A DNA stretch of 64,000 nt from Sebastes aleutianus (lineage: Eukaryota > Chordata > Actinopteri > Perciformes > Sebastidae), in the NCBI GenBank assembly GCA_916700875.1, contig CAKAKS010000034.1, positions 10,574,695 through 10,638,694 of the forward strand, read 5' to 3'. Below the pieces are notes generated by a model, which made no database searches, had not been told where the DNA came from, and saw only the letters and a program-made list of their open reading frames with translations. Numbering within the stretch: the first letter of the stretch is position 1; each line of letters begins with the position of its first letter. Below, one piece after another: positions 10,040-23,500 of this stretch. Both the position numbers and the translations under genes were made by a program.

Positions 10040-12993
10040 TTAACTTCTGTAGAGCTCTAGCATGGCAATTTAGTCACTACAGTAATGATAAAGGACTACT
10101 GTATAGTACTACCACAGAGGTTAAGTGACAATGGTGATTTGTTCATAACCATGATGGCACATGACTTTATAGAGCTGGTAGTTTCCTTTACCATCATGCT
10201 ACTGACCATACTGTATTTCCATGCCATGTTTTGAAAGAAACACCATGGTAGACAGAAGTTACAGATGGTTGTCAACAGTGTGCGGCTCCAGAAGTAAGTC
10301 TGCCTGACTGCAGTTGCTGGAGGGGGGGATTTGCGGGCATCCGTCAGCACTAACTGGAAGTGACAGTGTGCAGAGAGGTCCTAATTACTGTCTCACTTGA
10401 CTAATTGTCGTCTCTGAAGAATGTATTCCCACTGAGGTCCCTGGGATCTCATTGACAGCACTTCTCAAGACATATATGGCAGGCCAGTGCTGACTTGCGG
10501 CATGCTGTTATGTTCAAAGGCATTTTCTGAAGCAAAGCCACAAGTGGGAAATGTAAATATGTTGAACTCAAAACTGTGATGATTACAGGCTCAAGAGAGG
10601 CGCGCATGGTGTGCTCCATTTGCAAGGACGAATGCTGTTTTATAGTAGCAGGGAAAAAGAGCAGGTTTTGAATGTGTGAGTGCAAAAGGAGTAAGTGGGT
10701 TTTTTTTTTGTAGGGCCCTTCTTCAACTTGCCAAAAATGTTAAGACATCCTTAGCTACAGTCATCCTGACATAATGGGCTGATGAAGTGAGACCATTGTT
10801 GGCTTTCTGGAGCCAAGCATGTTAGAATAAACTTGTAGCATTCAGAATAATGCAGTCGAGATGAGCCTTTAGTACAGGGCGACTGAATTGAATGAATGTC
10901 TTCTCTTTCAGGGTCTTACCATTCAAAGTGCATCAGCTTCTCGTTTCCATGGTTTCCCCTCCCTGTGCCAATGCTATCTTTCCACCAGTCTGCCTGCGCG
11001 AGAGAGTGAACGAGGGCGGGAGAGAGCGAGAGAAACAGAGAGAGAGAGAATGACAGAAGGCTTTTAGCAGTGGTTATCTCTCCTTTGCATAAAGTCCCCT
11101 TTGCATTACCCAGTGCATGAATGGCGTCTGAATAAACACACCAGCCAGCTCATGTGGAAGCCTCCCTGGGTTACAAGCAAGTGGGTGTGTATAAAGTAAT
11201 CTAATTTGTGGTCTCCTTTAAAAAGCAACACGGTTTGATCACGGATGAAAAAAAAGGAGTACATCTCCCAAATGGTATTTTCCTATTAGTCACAAGGAGC
11301 AGGAGTCATTTTAACATCATAATGAGGCCATTCCCATCACCTCCTCTTTTCTAACTGGTTTACACACGCAGTTATGTTATGCTGACTGGCTTACTGGGGA
11401 GTGAAAAGTGTGTTAAACTAAACTGCAAACAGAAAATGAACTCGGGAGACTTAAAGGGGAGCATAACTGATTCGTTCGTCCTTAAATGCCCTACGCTGAG
11501 GCACAGACAAAACTGTTTAGATTCATATTAGAAGATTAAATCAGGATCATTTGTGGCAGCCTTAATTCTATTCCGTAAATTAAATCTTCGGTGCATTGAC
11601 TGTGGGGGCACCTAAGGGCTTTTCTTAGTGTAATACCTCAGTGTTTGGCCAGAGGGCGCTGTGACTTTAAGACCAACGATTGATGTCTTCTCACTCTGAG
11701 CTCAATAAGTATTCCTTTCATGCTGTGTGAAGCTCTGCTGACTTATACGGGAACCCTGTTTTTTTTCCATAATTATGCTAATAGTCCAGATGGTGGCATG
11801 ATGAGTGCCATTCTCTTTGATATTCTCACACATTGCTGGGGTGCAGACCCACGCAAACTGACACGCGTTCAAAGTTGGTGTTCACACCACCTACTTGATC
11901 CCATGTAATTACTCTGTGTTTCCTTTTTAGCTGATATGCAAGGGCCCTCTTCACTATTAAATGCTTTTTTTATTTGTGAATTGGTTGGATTTGACAGATC
12001 CGGTAGTGGAGTAGCACCAGGTGTCAGTATTCTTTGCTTATCCACACATTTACTTTTTAATATCACTATAAGATGCAACAGCAATGCAATACTTCAAAGA
12101 CATCTTTAGTGACATCAGGGGAGATACATATACCATAAAGTATCTATTTAAATACAGGAATATGGTTTTATTTTTGGAGTACACACACTCATACACACAC
12201 AGGCCAGCCATTCAACCACACAATGACGGTGTTCATCCAGGCTTTGGACTCTGGTGGTGCCGATCAAAGACCTCCTTTCACATCCCCCGTTGGGATTAAA
12301 TGGCCCCTCCACCCTGTTGGGGCGGGGGTGCACACCACTGTACCTACAGCTCCAGCTGATGCACTGGCCCGTGCATGAAGAGCTGCTCATTGGGCTGATA
12401 AGGTGCATGTAGTGTTAAATCGATAGCGTGTATAGACCCACGCAAGAGCTGCAGATATCCATCTTCTTGGTGCCTCACATCCTATAGGATTTATCAGCCT
12501 CGTTTGAACCTCAAATCAGATAGAAACAAACGCAATCTCCAGTCTTTCCCCCGTGAAATGTATGACCAGAGCCTTTGTGTGTATGCCACACACACACACA
12601 CACACACATACCTTCACACCGGAGGATGGCTCACACTCGAGAAATAGTCTGTTGCTGGAAGGCTTTCAAGTCTAAAGTGGAGTTATTTGCATAGGTTAAA
12701 TATTCGCGCCTTTCAGAAGGCTTCTGTCGATATTACGCATTCTGCCAATTTTAATTCCTTTCATCCCACTCCTCCCACATTTCTGGAAAAGATGGTGGAA
12801 ATTGTTGAAAAGGTTGTTTGCTTGAAATCCCGTTAAGTTGTGAATGACAGAGCAGCACGCAAAGTGGGCCTATATAACACAACCAAAATGATATCCTGCA
12901 GGCATGAGATCATCACATCGCTATAGTGTGTGCAGAGGTTGGCCAGGTTGTTGTGTGCAGTGCAGTGTGGTTATTTCTGTATTTGCCTGTATA
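10040..12993. other. Intergenic DNA upstream of the tandem array
   Basis: No exon recognised. It contains a short (CA)n at 12587-12608 and a purine-rich GAGAGAG tract near 11000-11050. Open frames are short, overlap on both strands and have no motif. Confidence 0.5.
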
Positions 12994-14430
12994 CAGGAAA
13001 GTGCCTCTAGAATTAGCCAAAGCTTAATCATTGCTGGCTGTTTTCTGTTTGCTGTGTCTCTGTCCAAGGTGCTGAATAGAGATCCTGCGTTAACAAACAA
13101 GCACAAAAAAATATAGAAATATGTTGTTAACTATAGAGGTTGCAGTTGCCCCCTTATCACACTTCATTACAAGATGATCATAAGTTTATTTGAAACATCT
13201 GACAGATGCTTTGCTTTTGCAAATGGATCCGTATTTTGTGGTATTTATTCGGATGGATTTGCAAGTGGTTCACACTGAAGTTACTGTTGCTGTGCGCACT
13301 CACAAGATTGCATCCTCGACGCGCAAGTTTTGGGGGTAACAGAGAAACTAAGTTTCACACTCCTCCTCCTCCTCCTCCTCCTCCTCCTCCTCCTCCTCCT
13401 CCTCCTCAATTTTTTATTCCTCTCTATATCCTCTCCTTTATCCATCTCCCCCTCTCTACATCCCCCATCCTCCCTCTTTTTTCATTTCTTTCTATCTGTA
13501 TATGCATACAGGAAAGTGCCTCTAGAATTAGCCAAAGCTTAATCATTATTGCTGGCTGTTTGAAAGCTTTCTGTTTGCTGTGTCTCTGTCCATGATGCTG
13601 AATAGAGATCTTGCACTAACAAACAAGCAAAAAAAATATAGAAATATGTTGTTAACCAGAGGTTGCAGTTATCACACTTCATTACAAGATGATCATAAGT
13701 TTATTTGAAACATCTGACAGATGCTTTGCTTTTGTAAATGGATCTTTGTGGTATTTATTCGGATGGATTTGCAAGTGGTTCACACTGAAGTTACTGTTGC
13801 TGTGCACACTCAAAAGATTGCATCTTGTAAGTTTTGGGGGTAACAGAGAAACTAAGTTTCCTCCTCCTCCTCCCTTTTTATTCCTCTCTGTCTCCTCTCC
13901 TTTATCCACCTCCCCCCTCTCTCTCTACATCCCCATCCTCCCTCTTTTTTCATTTCTTTCTATCTGTATATGCATCTCCCTTCTCTCTCTCTCCCTCCCT
14001 CACTGACTCTCTCTCTCTGTTTGCTGTGTCTCTATCCATGGTGCTGAATTAGAGATCCTGCGCTAACAAACAAGCAACAAAAAAATATAGAACTATGTTG
14101 TTAACTAGAGGTTGCAGTTGCCCCGTATCACACTTCATTACAAGATGATCACAAGTTTAATTTAAACATCTGACAGATGCTTTGCTTTTTGCAAATGGAC
14201 CTTTGTGGTATTTATTCGGATGGATTGCAAGTTACTGTTCGCACTCAAAAGATTGCATCCTCGACTGGCAAGTTTTGGGGGTAACAGAGAAACTAAGTTT
14301 CCTCCTCCTCCTCCTCCTCCTCCTCCCTTTTTATTCCTCTCTGTCTCCTCTCCTTTATCCATCTCCCACTCTCTCTACATCCCCCATCCTCCCTCTTTTT
14401 TCATTTCTTTCTATCTGTATATGCATCTCC
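12994..14430. repeat. Tandem triplication of a 450-515 bp unit upstream of grik2
   Basis: Three adjacent copies share blocks in the same order: GCTGTGTCTCTGTCC, TGCTGAATAGAGATCCTGCG, ATAGAAATATGTTGTTAAC, CACTTCATTACAAGATGATC, ACATCTGACAGATGCTTTGC, GGTATTTATTCGGATGGATT, AGTTTTGGGGGTAACAGAGA, then a CTC tract and TCTTTCTATCTGTATATGCA. Unit 1 is about 12994-13508, unit 2 about 13509-13974, unit 3 about 13975-14430. Units 1 and 2 open with AGGAAAGTGCCTCTAGAATT; unit 3 has lost this head. The CTC tract differs strongly in length between units. Confidence 0.92.
13361..13407. repeat. (CTC)n trinucleotide tract in unit 1
   Basis: An uninterrupted run of about 47 bases. The homologous positions in unit 2 and unit 3 carry only a few repeats each. 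Open frames with poly-Pro or poly-Leu here come from the repeat and are not genes. Confidence 0.95.
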
Positions 14431-14456
14431 CTTCTCTCTCTCTCTCTCTCCCTCAT

Positions 14457-14516
<60 letters not shown>

Positions 14517-14518
14517 TC
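14431..14518. repeat. (TC)n tract just upstream of grik2 exon 1
   Basis: A nearly pure TC run, about 14461-14512, continuing the CT-rich end of tandem unit 3. On the minus strand it is a GA tract; such tracts can act as GAGA-type promoter elements, but nothing here proves that. Confidence 0.9.
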
Positions 14519-15058
14519 TCTGCTGCGCGTTCACAACACTAACCTTGGCTCGACGTCAGAGCCTGTGCAGCAGTGCAGTATAATGGGAGCGCAAGCTACC
14601 CAGAGCGCCTCATAGGGGGCTGTATATCGCTGCCGTGTATCCTCTGCTTGCTTGGCTCTCTCTCTCTCTCTCTCCAACAACCCATCTCCACTATATCTAT
14701 ACCTTCTACCTTATTATTACAGCCCATGCTTGGGCTCCCCCCCTCCCCACTGGATCCGGACCCTTCGACATGGATGTCCCGCCGTCCCTCGACCCGGAGG
14801 ATTGTTGTTTCTTGGCGCAGTGAAGGAGAAGGAGGAGAAGGAGAAGAAGGGGAAGGGGAAAAAAGGAATCATGCCGGGACTGCTAATGGATCTAGGGAAA
14901 GCGCAAGTGACCATGCCGTGATCTTGCGCATCCAGGGCCGCCCGTCACCCTGCCTTGCCCAACGAGCGTAGAAGAAATCACGGGAGGGGGGAATCAAACC
15001 CGCGCACCGGAGGAGGGGGATTTAAAAACCACTGTGCATTTTTTTCCTCCAAAACAAC
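14519..15058 (+). promoter_or_regulatory. grik2: Putative grik2 proximal promoter and 5' leader
   Basis: This is the stretch between the TC tract and the grik2 start codon. It has a CRE-like CGACGTCAG near 14553, a weak TATAAT near 14579, and higher GC and CpG than the surrounding DNA. It contains upstream ATGs with short frames: 14583-14615 (10 codons), 14726-14971 (81 codons), 14770-14823 (17 codons) and 14871-14921 (16 codons). The transcription start site cannot be placed from sequence, so how many of these are in the mRNA is unknown. Confidence 0.4.
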
Positions 15059-15182
15059 ATGAAGATTACCTCCCATCATCTGATGATAAGCAGTCTCGTT
15101 TTCAGGTCCAACCTCAGGCTGATCCCGCTTCTGCTGCTGTTTCTTGGTTACTCTCGCGGGATGCCACACGTTTTAAGATTCG
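15059..15182 (+). CDS. grik2: grik2 coding exon 1: start codon and signal peptide
   Basis: Encodes MKITSHH... through a leucine-rich hydrophobic core (LIPLLLLFLGYSRG) to HVLRFG, where the mature chain begins near residue 35. The ATG has A at -3 (CAACATGA), a good context, and the encoded start MKI and end GYSxG...HVLRFG align with mammalian GluK2, which is three residues shorter. Donor is G|GTAAGA, phase 1. Reading past the donor stops within 30 codons. Confidence 0.95.
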
Positions 15183-17471
15183 GTAAGAATCCCATGTTTG
15201 TTTATTATAATGATAATAATACGGTGTCATCATCTCTAACGGTGTCTGATCACTGCGAGCTGAGCTGACTGTCGGCAGTGAATGAATACAATCACGGGAT
15301 GCAGAAGCAGATGTGTTGAGACATTTTGTCCCACTCTTATACCTTGTTTTTAGTTGGCAATTGTTGATGAATAGTTTACATTATAATCACATAATAATAG
15401 TATTTTTTAAAGCTTTTTACTGAGTGCATCACACCATCAGTGATGAATAATGTTGTCCACAAAACAGTAACTTTGAAACAAAATCCCCCCCCCCCATGCA
15501 CTCCCATGCAACAGTTCATGGCAACTGATGAAACTCAAAGAAGAATATCACCATGCAGACTCGTGTGCTGAGTCTTGTATCTCCACGGCTCCTTTTAAAC
15601 TGCTGACACTCCCCCAACATGTCCTCTGCAGTAAATGTTTACATGTAAACATTACACCCGGAGTGCGGATCAATCACTCTGATCTGTCACAAGGGCCCAA
15701 TCGATACGCCGGGCAGTAGCCTTTTACTCTTCATCCTTAATCCCACTGAAGTGCTATATGCCAATAAGGGATACCCCGTGGTTTTTGCTTATTTATACCC
15801 TTTATTGGCATCCATAAAACTAATATAGTTCCGGTTCTTGGTGATTGGCTGAGTCACGTTGGAAGCTGGAAATCATCTCTCATACTGATTATTGATTAGC
15901 AACTTCTCTTTAAAGAACTATATCCTTGTGGAAGAATGCTATAATTAATGTTGTTTATTAAAGTAGTTCTTCAACAGTTGCCACTATTGCTGATTCATAA
16001 CTTTAAAATGGTGCTCTATATATAAAAACCAGCCCATCTCGGCCTCCTGAGGTTTTGTCTGCTGCTTAATTAGATCAGGATGGCGTGTGTTATTCACTTT
16101 CTGTTGAATGTACAGAGAGCATCTTGGAGTGACAGTAAGGGGAGCCCCCCTCCATCCCCTTCCCCCCAGACAGCGGATGTCATCAAGTGTTGACAACACA
16201 TCCTTACAATCCCCCCTGATTCCCCCGAGGGTCCTCCTGTTTAAGAGTCAGGCCGCGTCCGCGAGAGCCGCCGCTATGGCAACGGGATGTTGCTTCTCTT
16301 CGTGCAGCATCCTCAGCATCCTCAGCCCGTCTCACACGTTGTCTGACAGTCAGTATAGTAATCCTTTGGGGAGGGGATACGGCATAAAGTCCCTTCATAT
16401 AGTATAGCATTTGACACGAAAGTTTCCAAGCCAGCCAAAATAATGAGTAAATTACTAGGAGGGATCATTTATACAGTGTTTGATACACCTTGGAGGTGTA
16501 TTTTGGTGACTGACACCATGGTAATTCATTTGTCAGATAGTATAAGATTAGATTTGGAGTCAGTAGTTGACTGTATACCTCTCCATATATCCCAATATGT
16601 CGCTTACTGTATATGCTGACTCCCAGGATCTGCAAGGCACCCGGCGTCATAGCACCAGAGACAAAAAACCATGCGAGATAAGAGATGAGATTCATGTCCC
16701 TGTAAGATCTGTTGCTCTGAGTATAGAGCTCATGCTTGGATTTTGTTCTGGTGGCAGTGAAATAAAGGTTGAAACGAGGCTAAATGAGGCGGGTCGTTGT
16801 CCGTGGTCCTGAAAAAGCCACTTCAGCACCACGGACAGCTCCCAGACCACCGAGCCACTGTTTCAGCACCACGGACAGCGACCCTTGGCAGCTCGGCCTG
16901 CTGCCTGTTGCTGACTTAAAAAAGGCACAATGTTTATGCTTTCATAATAGACCAAAGCTTTAGTCTCTACAGCATTATCTCTGTCTGTCAAGTAGCAGCC
17001 ACTTCACATCTCCCCTGTTGTAAGATGGCTCAATTTCGTGTAGTGTAATTCATTCCCTTTAGAAAAAGATGCTACGCGTATCTGTCTGTGTTTTCTCTTG
17101 TAAAGGAGCTGAGCTTCCACAAAGAGAAAGATACATGAAGATACACTAGTGCGTGTGTGGGCGATTTCATCAAAAAATGTATGTCAGTGTGTGTGTAAGA
17201 GCGTTTTGATGTGGAGCGAAAGGAGAAAAATTGCCTTGAGAGTCAATGGAGCCCCATTGGTGTCCTTTTCCCCCTGTGCACTTCCTGTCCTGCAGGATGT
17301 GCTTGCTCAGCAGATATGATCCCAGCTGCTCCTGCAGGAGGCGGACTAAATGAGGAGGGGGGGTCAGCTCCCCTGGGTCTGTCTGTTCCCTCTTCCTGCC
17401 CCGCAAGTCCCATTCTGCCCAGACAGGCGGCTCACGTTGTAAAACCAGTGTTCTCCTGTCAGGCTGAGACC

Positions 17472-17508
<37 letters not shown>

Positions 17509-20500
17509 TAACACCAAAGCATAGTCAGCCCTTTGTATGCACGGCGTCGGCCTCGCCGTGTAGAGCGACAAGTGTCAGAGGAAAAAAAACAAAATCAAGA
17601 AGTGCTCTGGCCACCAGCTGCAGGCGGAAAATGCTGAGCTAATTTCCACACAGGAATGAATCATTGCGTTGGACGTTCCTCATTTATAAATCTTACAGGT
17701 AATTCATTTACTTTGATACTGGAATGGGCCCGGTGCAGCCCTTACAAGGCGTAATAAGATACGCTTGAGATAAGATTCTCCTTTTATAATAATTTTACAC
17801 TTGCCTTTTGGGAGCACTGAAGGAGACTTTGTAGCTACTGATGCTGCTAAGGGTCTCCCAGAACAATTGCCACATTGGTTTTCTCTCCACGTCCACCCCG
17901 TGCAATGTATGTAGGCTAAAGAAAAAGCTGAAAAATGCCCACTTCAAACGTGAAATGTAACAGCTTAGTTGTGTGGCACGAAAACCTGAACTTTGTTTTG
18001 AATTTGCAAGCTGAACTATGGTTTGCTAACACCAGTTTTTCCCCTCGGTTGTCATAGATGAGATGGGAATTCAGGGTTGCATTTAGGGCTGTCCCCTCTT
18101 AGTCGATTAGTCGACTAATCGGCCGTTTGGTCTTAGTCGACTAACATTTCTTTAGTCGATTAGTTATTTTTATGCCTTTTCATGCTAACTGACTAATTTC
18201 CCAGATATATATGAGCACATCTCTGGTAAATATAAGATTTAAAATGATGTTTTTGTGGGTTTCTCTGTGGAGAAACTCAGTTTTACAGATCTGTCGATTA
18301 AATCAACTAATCAATTAGTCGACAAAATCGTATGAGAGTTAGTCGACTAACAATTTCTTTGGTCGAGGACAGCCCTAGTTGCATTAAAGTCTATTAGGGC
18401 TGCAACTAACGATTATTTTCATTGTTGATTAATCTGTTGATTATTTTTTTGATTGATCGATTAGTTGTTTGGTCTATAAAATGGTGAAAAATGTTGATCA
18501 GTGTTTCCCAAAGCCCAAGATGACGTCCTCAAATGTCTTGCTTTGTCCACAACTCAAAGATATTTAGTTTACTGTCATAGAGGAGTAAGGAGACCAGAAA
18601 ATATTCACATATAAGAAGCTGGAATCAGAGAATTTGGACTATTTCCTTAAAAAATTTACTCAAATCGATTATCAAAATAGTTGGCGATTAATTTAGTAGT
18701 TGACACCTAATCGATTAATGGTTGCAGCTCTAAAGTCTACATTATTCATAGGCTAACTGGTGGGCTAGAATGAAAGGATCTCATTTGACATTTTTCCATG
18801 GAAATAGCGCTATATGATCTTATTTTTCTTTGTAACAAATGCTCAGTCACACAAGCACAATGACTCATCACATCTGCCATTCCGTCAGATCTAATTGAGT
18901 TTCACTTACGTGTGTCTAATCTATAAAACGCCTCAAGTTAAACAGAAGGAAGATCAACAATGAAATCAGTGATTTAATTCTGGTGATGACCACAGTTGGT
19001 GTGTGGCTGTGAGGTTGAGTGATAACGTTATCACCGCCATCTTCAAACCTGCATTGGCAGACGCAGTGTATGTCCCTGGGCTGTCAACTGCTGCTGAAAG
19101 CTTTGTTGACTCAGAGATGCTCATTTTGTTTGTTTATTTCCTGGATATATATTTATATTTTTCCCAATACAGACGTGTCTGGGGATATTTATAAGTAAAA
19201 ACACAGCATTGTTTTTCATTTTGGAAAGGAAATCAAGTCATTTTTTTCAGTCCTCTGGCAAAAGACTCTTATCGTCTCTAGTGAAAGCTTTATCTAACTA
19301 CTTCCACAATGCTGCGCCAGGATGAAGGTCTTTTTATTCTTATATTTAACACTCTTTTCATTCCTTCAACTGTGTTTATGGAGGCGATATTACAAGGTTG
19401 TCAAGAACAAGCAAGGGCAGAGGGAACAAATTCAAGGGGAGTTTGTCGTTAATTGACTTTATTTGCTTTTCGCTTTTTTTTCCGCCAGCCTGAATTATCA
19501 GCACGGAGTTTAGTTTGGGATTGCGGGAATTAAGGATAACACCCTGTGCCCTGGCCCACCGCCAGCCAGCACGTTCACAGCAAACACATTTAAATAGGCA
19601 CAAAGCTGCTTAAAATATTCATGTGTCACTTGGCCGCGCTGTAGCTTATAGAAATATGAAACTATCTCCTCTCCACTGGCAAATGATTTCCACGGTTTAA
19701 AAATACCCACCGTGGGTTTCAAGAACAAAAAGGAGATCCGTCTTGCATTAGCATGCGGCACCACACATGGAAGCAGGGAACTATCTAGATGGGTTTCTTA
19801 AACATGTTTACATTCCTGAGACTTTGAAGGTCTTGCTGTCATGCCTCAGTTACAAAAGGCGCAATGGTGGTGATTAATTCGGGGTGCAGATTTCTTGGCA
19901 TTTTGAAATGGAAAATATCTGTGAGGTATGAAATTAGTTTTCCTGTTGTGCTTCGCATTTAGTCAATTTTTGAGATTTACCAGCTACATTGGAGAAGATT
20001 ATTTGCATGAAGGAGGCTTTAGATGATTGACCTTGTTTGCAGGATGCCTCCTCTGACTATTTTTAAAAATCAAATACATCTTATATTCCGCAGCCTTGTG
20101 GAGGGCTTGGCTTCAGCATTGGCTTTCATTATTCACAGCCTACCACTCCTTGTCATTGCCACTCAGGCATTTCCCTGCGTATCAGAAGGGTTAGGGGTTA
20201 TATGTGCAATTGTTCTGTGAAACTGTCCCTTGAGAGGAGCCCTGCAGCGTGTCTCGCTGCCTGGCTGTCTGGCTCAGAACTGACTGAAGGTCAGAGCTGA
20301 AAACGCTCACAAGGAATCTTTTCTTTTCTTTTCCTTTTTTTCCTTTTTTAACACATGTGGAGCTGTCCTTCTCACAATCCCACCAGGGGAGATGGAAGAA
20401 AATCTGAAGTCAATGAGAGGTGTAAGAAAACAAGAGTGTTTGTTAGAGAGGGGAGAAAGAAGAGAAGGAGGGAGTGTGTGTAAAATGTGAGCGAGAAGAA

Positions 20501-23500
20501 AAACAGTGAGTGTTGAGGCCAGCAGATACCAAAGTAAAGATAGATTAGTTTGCCTCTGAGCAGTCCACTCTCAGCCCACTCTCAGTCCTGGTCTTTTATT
20601 ACTGTTTTTCTGATGGCTTCTGTGAAGAGAGACAGAAAGGACAGTAGAGAGTGTGTTGTGGAAATATAGTGGGAGGCCAGGAGTCATGCTCTGCAGCTCT
20701 GAATAAATGTCAGCAGCAGTATAGTATTAGTGAGCCAGGACTGTATGCATGAAATAGCTTTTACAGGAAAGAAAAAAAACCACTGTAACACAAAGATCCT
20801 CTTAGGTAGTTCCAACACAAAATGTATTTTTATTAGGATCTCATGAATTCTTTATGGATGCACCGATCCAACTATTTTAGTCACAATACCGACAGCGACA
20901 GCTGGGCTTTGGGTATCGACCGATACCGAGTACCGATCAGATACCAGTGTATAATTAATAAGCTGTATGCTTCACTGTGTGGAAGTGACTGGGATCATTC
21001 TTTTATATGTAAGGCAACATCAGGCTTGATTAAAATTGCTTTTCTAATGTTGTAAAACAAAATGCAACAAATAAATACATAGATACAAATTTACTGAATT
21101 GTTTTTTTCTTATTATAACAATAAATCGTACACCAGCAACTTGGTAAAAAAATCTTCAAAATTAGCAGGAATTATTATTGAACTGTAAACCTCTCTAATG
21201 CAGCAAAAGATTGGTCAAAACTTAAGCAGGAATTAAAATTCCAGTATATAATGTACACTGTAAAAAAAAAAAAAAAACGTACAACATCCTAATTCAGATA
21301 AATATCAAAAACAATACATTTACAGACAGCCTGATCGGCCTGATATCTGATCCGGTATCGGTATCAGTGCATCCTTAGAATTCATCTATATCATCTCATT
21401 ACATAGTTGGCTGTCTCCACTTCCAGTAGTCTGTAAAATGGTGGGAATCAATAGAAATCAATATGTTTGTACAGTATTGCTAAGAGGGATAATGAAAAAA
21501 GGGAAGCAACTGGCAGCACAGCAGGTAGCCAGAGCCAAGTCCCGGGCGGCCTCCTCCTGTGTGTATCTATCACAGGTTACCATCTGTGACAATGCAAACA
21601 CTAAAAATTAAAAAACAGAACAAATGTGTGCTATAAGAAGGATGTGTGGGATTGGATAAATAATGCATGTTACTGTGAATTAATGACGAGTTGCAGGGAC
21701 TTCTGTAAGCCTTTATGATTTTTATGTACATTATCACGTTTCTATCACACGTCTGACACCTTCCAAACTCAGTTTTTCATTTATGCTCCGTGTGATATAC
21801 GTCGTGAGCTTGCTGCGCTTTAAATGGTGTGATATATATGTATGTACACACTCCACTTGCTGCAATGTTGCACCACGCTTTGCGTCATGTGCGGGAGCAA
21901 TGTGAGAGACTTTTAACTTCATATAGGAGCTCAGCTGTTGTAATTAACTATGAAGTGTTTGCATAATGGAGGGAAACAAACATGGCTTGTCAATTGTTTA
22001 TTATGGAAGCTGGTGATGGGGCTGATTGGGAGCCAGAGTAAAATGTTTACTGTGAATTTGCTCTAATTGTTTATGCATGCAGGAGGTCATTTGAAGTGCA
22101 TGTTGCTATAGTGCTCAGTGGTGGTAATTTCATCCATGCAGCGATAAACATATATATACTAGGGGTGGGGAAAAAATCGTTTCACATATGTATACTATCT
22201 TGTTTTTAACAATTTTGAAATAGATTTATTTAATGCCAGAATTGATATATTTGCTTCGTTTGAGTCTATGCCGAGGTAGAAGGAAGTTACCGCTTTAATT
22301 GTTGTAGTCTGAGTAACGTGACGTCATATCCGTTCCGTATCCGTCAACCAAAACAAACGTTAACTGGCCGCAGCGAGCAGAAACCAGCAGATACGACAGA
22401 AAACAGCAGAAAACAGCGGAGGGTTGACGTGGATACGACCTTCACCCTCACATGTTAAATCCAACGTGGTAAACACTACACATACAGTAAAGTATGGAAA
22501 CACTTTGGGTTTCACACATTGCCAGGAAAAGCAGAGCTAGACATCATGGCTAAAGCTGCATGCTAACTCTGTCATGGACAGGAAACGTTATCGTATAGCG
22601 GTAACGTGCGGTCAAGCCAGCCGTCACTCTCATCTCTGTGGTCAAATCGGCCGACGCTACAACTGTAGAGCACCCATATACTGACATTTATGTTAAATAC
22701 ATTCAAACGGCACTGACCATGCTAGCGACGGACTTGGCGAAGATAGTGTTAACAAAGGGAACTGTATATACAAAATATATATATGTAAAATACGATTGAT
22801 TGGATTATATTCACCAGAAGTATAAATCATTACATGTCCCTTATAAATTAAATAGGAAATACCTCTAATTTGCGAGGAAAATGTCTTTTATTTTTACATT
22901 TTTGGGTTGCCGGAAAAAAATGTAATAAATAATGGCTGAAAATTTTGACTTTAGGAAATCTCTGACTACATACTTACTGAAAATCAAACATTTTTACTGT
23001 ATTAATTTAGAGATTTTCCAAAGTAAAAGTCACTAGAAGTGTATGATTCATCTTTCTCCCATGGTCTGTTGTTAAAAAAGTTAACAAAAATCGCAATAAA
23101 TCGTAATATCGAATCGCAATACTTAAAAATCGCAATACATATCAAATCGGCACCAAAGTATCGTGATAGCATCGAATCGGGAGACAGGTAAATCGTCCCA
23201 GCCCTAATATATACATTTAAAACTGTGTCCAGGAAACAAGCAATTTGGTGTGAACTCCAAGATATTTTGAGGCACATAAATGAAAGCACTGACGTCCAAA
23301 CTACAGGGGATCCAGAAGTCAATCGATTACAGAAAGCCTTCCTATGCTGTGAGATGATGTGAGGCGCCGATCAGGTTATAGGATGTGGTGGTTCACCTTC
23401 GTCTCCAGCCGGCTAAATAAAGGAGTGAGAGGAGGAGGAGGGTGAGCGGCTGACTGACAGAGAGAAAGCAGAATTCGGGCTCCCGTCGACAGCACAGCCG

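Noticed and set aside
13206..14583. Open frames with poly-Pro, poly-Leu or Ser-Leu repeats
   Set aside because: They are produced by the CTC and TC tracts of the tandem array.
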